From Deltaproteobacteria bacterium (GTDB taxonomy: Bacteria; Desulfobacterota; Binatia; DP-6), in assembly GCA_005879205.1 (NCBI GenBank), contig VBLD01000168.1, positions 1,274 through 12,792 of the forward strand: 11,519 bases of DNA, given 5' to 3'. The translations under genes were made by a program, and so were the position numbers. This document shows, piece by piece, positions 7,454 to 11,519 of the stretch. Positions within the stretch are counted from its first letter, which is position 1; each line of letters opens with the position of its first letter. The notes below the pieces were generated by a model. The model did not search any database. It was given only the letters and a program-made list of their open reading frames with translations, and was not told the DNA's origin.

Positions 7454-8275
7454 CTACTCCTTCACCCCGCCGCTCATGATCCCCGCCACGTAGTAGCGCT
7501 GCAGGAAGACGAAGAGCAGCACGACGGGGAGGACGGTCAGCACCGCGCCCGCCATCATCAGCTCCGTGTCCTGGACGTGCTCGCCCGCGAGGTTGGCGAG
7601 CGCGACCGGCAGCGTGTAGAGGCGGTCGTCCGCCAGCACGATGAGCGGCCACATGAAGTCGTTCCACGTGCCCATGAAGGTGAAGACGGCGAGCGTGACC
7701 AGGACCGGCGCGCACAGGAAGAGCACGAGGGAACGGTAGATGCGGAACTCGCCGGCGCCGTCGACGCGGGCCGCGTCGAGCAGGCTGTCGGGGATCGCCA
7801 GCGCGTACTGCCGGACGAGGAAGATGCCGAAGACGCTCGCCAGGCCGGGGATGACGACCCCCCAGTAGGTGTTGATCACGCCGAGGGCGCGCAGCATCAG
7901 GAAGAGCGGCAGCATCGCCACCTGCGCCGGGATCACCAGGGCCCCGAGCAGCAGGCGAAAGAGGCGGTCCCGGCCGGCGAAGCGGAACTTCGCGAAGCCG
8001 TAGCCCGCCATCGAGTTGAAGAGGAGCGAGACGAGCGTCACGGCGGCGGCGAGCCCCGCGCTGTTGAGGAACGCGCGCGTCAGGTGGAGCCGGGCGAAGA
8101 GCGCGCGGTAGTGCTCGAGCGTGACGGCGCTCGGCACGAGCCGCGGCGGCACGCCGCTCGCCTCGCCGGTCGGCATGACGGACGCGGCGAGCATCCAGAG
8201 AAGCGGCAGCACGGTGAGCGCCGCGCCCAGAGCGAGCACGGCATGGAGCGCCACCCACTGGACGGTGCGCCTCAC
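7454..8275 (-). CDS. Sugar ABC transporter permease, MalG/UgpE/LacG type
   Basis: This 273-residue inner-membrane protein is the second half of the channel of a carbohydrate importer. Hydrophobic stretches near 8-32, 68-88, 106-128, 136-156, 185-203 and 243-260 give the six membrane spans typical of the family. The cytoplasmic EAA loop that contacts the ATPase is at 167-190 (DAARVDGAGEFRIYRSLVLF). The segment TFMGTWNDFMWPL (198-210) and the C terminus QRYYVAGIMSGGVKE are standard for MalG-like permeases. GTG at 8275 overlaps the stop of the preceding permease (GTGA), and GGAG lies 8 bases upstream, which fixes the start. The reading frame stays open further upstream, but that part is only the other frame of the first permease. 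The EAA box begins with Asp rather than Glu, a tolerated variation. Confidence 0.95.
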   Translation of the reverse strand: MRRTVQWVALHAVLALGAALTVLPLLWMLAASVMPTGEASGVPPRLVPSAVTLEHYRALFARLHLTRAFLNSAGLAAAVTLVSLLFNSMAGYGFAKFRFAGRDRLFRLLLGALVIPAQVAMLPLFLMLRALGVINTYWGVVIPGLASVFGIFLVRQYALAIPDSLLDAARVDGAGEFRIYRSLVLFLCAPVLVTLAVFTFMGTWNDFMWPLIVLADDRLYTLPVALANLAGEHVQDTELMMAGAVLTVLPVVLLFVFLQRYYVAGIMSGGVKE

Positions 8276-9168
8276 CGGATGGGCTCCGTTCCCGGCTGGA
8301 GCCGCCGGAGCCCGAGCTGCACCGCCGTCAGCCCGAGGATGATGGCGAACAGCACGAAGGCGACGGCGGCGCCGTAGCCCATGTTCCACCAGCGAAAGCC
8401 CTCCTCGTACATGAGGAGGACGACGCTGAGCGTACGGTTTGCCGGACCGCCCTGGGTCATGACGTAGGGCTCGGCGAACAGCTGGAAGTAGCCGATCATG
8501 GTGACGACGGCGACGAACACGAACGTCGGCGCGAGCATGGGAAGCGTGACGCGCCGGAACTGTTGCCAGGCGCTCGCGCCGTCCATCCGTGCCGCCTCGT
8601 AGAGCCGCTCGGGAATGCTCTGCAGGCCGGCGATGAAGATCACCATGTTGAAGCCGAAGTTCTTCCACACCGCCAGCAGGATGATGGCAGGCATGGCCCA
8701 GCGCGGGTCGCCGAGCCAGTCGATCGGGTGAACGCCCACCACCCCGAGCAGGAGATTCAGCAGGCCGTGGCGCGGGTGATAGAGGTAGCGCCACACCACC
8801 GCCACCGCCACCAGCGTGGTCACGACCGGCAGGAAGAACACGGTCCGGAAGAAACCCCTCCACCGGACGAGCTTCGCCTCGAGGAGCAGCGCCGCGCCGA
8901 GCGAGACCGCAACCGAGAGGGGCCCGCCGACGAAGACGAAGTAGGCGGTGTTGCCGAGCGCGGTCCAGAATCGCGGCTCGCCGAGCAGGCGAGCGTAGTT
9001 CCCGGCGCCGACGAAGCGCAGCCGGTCGGGACGGGCCACCGCGTAGACGTCGAAGTCCGTGAAGCTCAGGAGCAGCGACGCGGCCACCGGCACGATGAAG
9101 AACGCGCCGATCGCCGCGAGCGCCGGCCCGACGAACCCCCACCCAGCATTGATGTGCCCGCGCCGCAT
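8272..9168 (-). CDS. Sugar ABC transporter permease, MalF/UgpA/LacF type
   Basis: This 298-residue inner-membrane permease pairs with the MalG-type gene that follows. It has a short cytoplasmic N terminus, a first span at about 11-35, and further spans near 72-96, 107-128, 158-180, 212-232 and 262-286. The EAA loop is at 190-210 (YEAARMDGASAWQQFRRVTLP), the docking site for the ATPase. Other family hallmarks are TDFDVY after the first span, the FVGAGNY segment at 52-58, and LFAEPYVMTQGGPANRT (230-246). ATG at 9168 directly abuts the TGA of the binding-protein gene (TGA-ATG), and a GGGGCGGGGCGG purine-rich run upstream could serve as ribosome-binding site. With the next gene it forms a heterodimeric channel. 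No ATPase gene is in the window, so a shared MsmK/UgpC-type ATPase encoded elsewhere is likely. Confidence 0.96.
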   Translation of the reverse strand: MRRGHINAGWGFVGPALAAIGAFFIVPVAASLLLSFTDFDVYAVARPDRLRFVGAGNYARLLGEPRFWTALGNTAYFVFVGGPLSVAVSLGAALLLEAKLVRWRGFFRTVFFLPVVTTLVAVAVVWRYLYHPRHGLLNLLLGVVGVHPIDWLGDPRWAMPAIILLAVWKNFGFNMVIFIAGLQSIPERLYEAARMDGASAWQQFRRVTLPMLAPTFVFVAVVTMIGYFQLFAEPYVMTQGGPANRTLSVVLLMYEEGFRWWNMGYGAAVAFVLFAIILGLTAVQLGLRRLQPGTEPIR

Positions 9169-10461
9169 TCACCGCCCCGCCCCACGCATGAGCCAGCGCC
9201 GCTTCTCGAGGACATTATCCACGTCGCGGTCGAGTCCGGCCAGTGCCTGGTCGATCGTGAGGTCCCCACGGATCGCCGCCTCCGAATATTGCGAGATCTT
9301 GGCCGCAATCCGCTCCCATTCCGGGATCTTGGGGGTCGACTGGACCGATTGCAACTGAATCCAGAAAGCGTGCGCATGGGGCTTGCGCGGGAGATTCTCG
9401 TCGGCCCACGCCGCCTTGCGCGCGGGCAGGTCGCCCGTCAGCCGGTAGAAGCGGACCTGCTGCGCCGGCTCGGAGAGGAATTCGACGAGCTTCCAGGCCG
9501 CGTCCTTGCGCCCCGAGGCGCTGGAGACGGCGAGGCTCGCGCCGCCTGCAAGTGAGACGCCGGGATAGGCGTCCCCCGGCGCCGGCAGCGGCGCCGTCGT
9601 CCAGCGGTTGGCGAGCGTGGCGGGCAGGCGCCGGCCGAACTCGCCGATGTTCCACGGGCCGCTGATGTAGAGCGAGAAGTATCCGCGGGCGAAATCCTGG
9701 TAGAGGTTGGCGAGCGCGGTGTCGCCGGCGCGTGGCGCGAGGCTCCGCTGGAAGAGATCCAGGTAGAAGTCGAAGGCGGCGCGAACCGGCGGGCTCTCGA
9801 AGTTGCCGTAGCGGTCGCCCTCGCGGAGCAGGCTGGCGCCCCGTTGCAGCGCCAGGATGACCGGCGGCTGCCACTCGCGGAGCGGCAGCAGGATCGCGTA
9901 GCGGTCCGGGCCCGCCCGCTCCTTGACGCGCGTCATGGCGTCTTCCCAGGCCGTCCAGGTGCGCGGCGGCTCGGCATAGCCGGCCTCGGCGAGCACGTCG
10001 GTCCGGTAGAAGAGCACGCGGGTGTCGACGTACCACGGCACGGCGTAGGTGACGCCGTCGATCACGTTGGTGTCGAGGATACCCGGAAAGTAGTCGCCGC
10101 GGTCGAGACTCGACCAGCGCGCGAGGCGCTCGTCGAGCGGCTCGAGTGCCCCGAGCGCGACCAGCTCCGGCAGCCAGGTGTTGCCCGCCTGGAAGACGTC
10201 GGGCATCGCGCCTCCGACGTGCGCCGTCAGCAGCTTCTCGTGCGCCGCGCTCCACGGGATCGCCTGCACGCGGACGTGGACGCCCGGATGACGGCGCTCG
10301 AACTCGGGCAGGAGCTGCTGCACCTCCTCCCCCTCCCGCCCCATGGCCCAGAAGCGGACCGCGCCGGCATCGTCGCGATCGAGGCGGCAGCCGGGGGCGG
10401 CGACGAGCGCCGGTGCCAGCGCGAGCAGGAGCAGCGCGGGCGCCGGACGGGAGAGGCTCAA
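9169..10461 (-). CDS. Sugar ABC transporter substrate-binding lipoprotein (family 1, MalE/UgpB type)
   Basis: From TTG at 10461 the product has 430 residues. The N terminus has a hydrophobic run (ALLLLALAPALV, 9-20) ending at AAPGC, so Cys25 is the likely lipidated residue and the protein would be tethered in the periplasm. The mature part has the family-1 pattern: VRFWAMGREGEEVQQLLPEFE (near 35-55), a Pro-Asp-Val-Phe/Gln segment (87-91), VIDGVTYAVPWYVDTRVLFYR (133-153, binding cleft), FARGYFSLYISGPWNIGEF (257-275) and GGASLAVSSASGRKDAAWKL (306-325). It should capture a sugar or oligosaccharide for the two permeases encoded next; beta-1,2-gluco-oligosaccharide is inferred from context only. 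The TTG overlaps the opgH stop (TTGA). This frame is open for another 287 codons upstream inside opgH, but only the TTG gives a clean lipoprotein signal. No convincing Shine-Dalgarno sequence precedes it, consistent with translational coupling. Confidence 0.92.
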   Translation of the reverse strand: MSLSRPAPALLLLALAPALVAAPGCRLDRDDAGAVRFWAMGREGEEVQQLLPEFERRHPGVHVRVQAIPWSAAHEKLLTAHVGGAMPDVFQAGNTWLPELVALGALEPLDERLARWSSLDRGDYFPGILDTNVIDGVTYAVPWYVDTRVLFYRTDVLAEAGYAEPPRTWTAWEDAMTRVKERAGPDRYAILLPLREWQPPVILALQRGASLLREGDRYGNFESPPVRAAFDFYLDLFQRSLAPRAGDTALANLYQDFARGYFSLYISGPWNIGEFGRRLPATLANRWTTAPLPAPGDAYPGVSLAGGASLAVSSASGRKDAAWKLVEFLSEPAQQVRFYRLTGDLPARKAAWADENLPRKPHAHAFWIQLQSVQSTPKIPEWERIAAKISQYSEAAIRGDLTIDQALAGLDRDVDNVLEKRRWLMRGAGR

Positions 10462-11519
10462 GGTGCGGGCGCGACCAGCCCCGGACGGCCCCAGCGCGCC
10501 GCCCGCTCCCGCTCGGGAAGCCCCCAGACCGCGTCGTGCAGCGCATCGGTCAGATCGGGATCGAGGAGCAGGATGCGGCGCTCGCGCGCCGCGAGCGCCT
10601 CGGGACCCTCGGCGAGCGCGCGGTCGAGGAGCGCCCGGCGGGCCGCGCGGATGGTCGCGCGCAGCGAGCGTCGCGGGCCGAGGAGCGCACGATGGACGGC
10701 GTTCACGTGGGGGTCGACGGCGGCGCGGACGAACCCGTCGTGCTCCGGGTCGGGCAGGCGTGCGGCCCGCTGCCGGGCGGCCGTCAGGAAGGCGCCGAGA
10801 TCGCGCAGCTCGGACGGCGGCGCGCTCTCCTCGGGAATCAGGAAGAGTCCCCATCGCCGCGCGCGGTCGCCGGGGCCGACGCGGCTCGTGTGGACCGAGA
10901 GCGGGACCGCGAGGATCAGCGCGGCGATGATGGGCGTCACCCACCAGAAGTAGTGCGGGTTCAGCCAGAAGAGGCTCGCCCCCCAGGCGCTGGCCCACAG
11001 CGAGTCGAGGCCGTGCTGGCGGATGGCCTCGCCCCAGCCCGTCTCGTCGTCGCCCCGCTCCTGCGAACGCCATGCGACGGTGCGCCCGAGGAGGTTCAGC
11101 AGAACGAAGCGGCTGTGGAACACCATGCGGATGGGGGCGAGCAGGCTCGAGAGGAGGATCTCCAGGAGGACGCTCACCGTGAGCCGCCCCACGCCGCCGT
11201 AAGCTCGCGCGTCGCGCCGCTTGAGGACGATCAGGAGGATGCTCAACGCCTTCGGGAAGAAGAGCAGCATGCCGATCACCGCCAGCAACGAGTACGCCCA
11301 CTCGGGGCGCCAGACCGGCCACTCGGGAAACAGGCTCGCCCCGTGCGGGAAGTACTCGGGGGTGCGGATGGCGAACTGGATGGCCTCGACCGTGCTCACG
11401 GTGAGGAACATGAACCAGAGGAGCGCCGACATGTACGAGAGGGCCCCGTTCAGGAAGAGTGCGCGATGGGCGCCGAACAAGCCCTCGGTGAAGAGCAGCC
11501 GCAGGTGCTGCAGGTTGCC
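10458..11519 (-). CDS. opgH: Glucans biosynthesis glucosyltransferase H, C-terminal part (cut by window edge)
   Basis: The last 353 residues of OpgH/MdoH are present; the frame is open to position 11519, so the N-terminal membrane part and the GT2 core with its QxxRW motif lie outside. The visible part begins GNLQHLRLLF, the stretch that directly follows the catalytic motif in this family. Hydrophobic spans lie near residues 26-48, 74-98, 112-145 and 188-208 of the fragment. Diagnostic segments are GALSYMSALLWFMFL (25-39), LEILLSSLLAPIRMVFHSRF (119-138), GWGEAIRQHG (161-170) and RRWGLFLIPEE (221-231), followed by a cytoplasmic tail of about 120 residues with VRAAVDPHVNAV. OpgH polymerises glucose from UDP-glucose into the beta-1,2-linked backbone of osmoregulated periplasmic glucans and passes it through the inner membrane. 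Its stop overlaps the start of the ABC binding-protein gene. Its usual partner, OpgG, is not in the window. Confidence 0.95.
   Translation of the reverse strand, partial: GNLQHLRLLFTEGLFGAHRALFLNGALSYMSALLWFMFLTVSTVEAIQFAIRTPEYFPHGASLFPEWPVWRPEWAYSLLAVIGMLLFFPKALSILLIVLKRRDARAYGGVGRLTVSVLLEILLSSLLAPIRMVFHSRFVLLNLLGRTVAWRSQERGDDETGWGEAIRQHGLDSLWASAWGASLFWLNPHYFWWVTPIIAALILAVPLSVHTSRVGPGDRARRWGLFLIPEESAPPSELRDLGAFLTAARQRAARLPDPEHDGFVRAAVDPHVNAVHRALLGPRRSLRATIRAARRALLDRALAEGPEALAARERRILLLDPDLTDALHDAVWGLPERERAARWGRPGLVAPAP

Noticed and set aside
4513..7479. Plus-strand open frame of 988 codons opposite the secreted protein gene.
   Set aside because: It is an antisense shadow in very GC-rich DNA, with low-complexity Arg/Ala/Val composition and no recognisable motif; the minus-strand gene has clear domains.
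9844..10953. Plus-strand open frame of 369 codons opposite the binding protein and opgH.
   Set aside because: Antisense shadow rich in Arg and Ser; no domain visible and both genes beneath it are well supported.
10462..11322. N-terminal extension of the binding-protein frame back to 11322.
   Set aside because: It overlaps opgH in another frame and has shadow-like composition; the TTG at 10461 gives a proper lipoprotein signal.
1..11519. CRISPR arrays, insertion sequences or direct repeats.
   Set aside because: No regularly spaced repeats, transposase motifs or terminal inverted repeats were seen on reading the window.

Overview
The window is a very GC-rich, gene-dense bacterial segment. Every gene I can support lies on the minus strand, so transcription runs from position 11519 towards position 1. 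Start codons are often GTG or TTG and intergenic gaps are close to zero. The sequence suggests a Gram-negative or other diderm bacterium, because it carries the C-terminal part of an OpgH-type osmoregulated periplasmic glucan synthase, a lipoprotein-type sugar-binding protein and a protein with a Sec signal. The lineage cannot be fixed from this much sequence. A high-GC proteobacterial or deltaproteobacterial-like environmental lineage (Methylomirabilota/Rokubacteria, Binatota or Myxococcota type) is a guess.

Layout in transcription order. (1) 11519-10458: the end of opgH (mdoH), cut by the window edge just after the catalytic glycosyltransferase core. (2) 10461-9169: a family-1 sugar ABC transporter solute-binding lipoprotein. 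(3) 9168-8272 and (4) 8275-7454: its two MalF/MalG-type permeases. (5) 7452-4279: a 1057-residue secreted protein with a CIA30/CBM11-like domain, a discoidin (F5/8 type C) domain, a beta-sandwich and an (alpha/alpha)6 'six-hairpin' glycosidase-like domain. (6) 4282-737: a 1181-residue GH94 protein matching the C-terminal phosphorylase part of cyclic beta-1,2-glucan synthase, here as a free-standing gene. (7) After a 93-bp gap, 643-389 and 396-1: a Phd/YefM-type antitoxin and a VapC-like PIN toxin, the latter cut by the window start. Genes 1 to 6 are chained by overlapping or abutting stop and start codons and look like one operon whose promoter lies outside the window.

Working model (inference): OpgH-type enzymes make beta-1,2-linked glucan backbones, and GH94 proteins of this subfamily phosphorolyse beta-1,2-oligoglucans to alpha-glucose 1-phosphate. 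Between them sit a secreted glycosidase-like protein and an ABC sugar importer. The operon therefore reads as a make, trim, re-import and phosphorolyse module for periplasmic beta-1,2-glucan, with synthesis and recycling in one transcript. No OpgG and no ABC ATPase are visible here, so both would have to be encoded elsewhere. The toxin-antitoxin cassette looks like an unrelated, possibly acquired neighbour.
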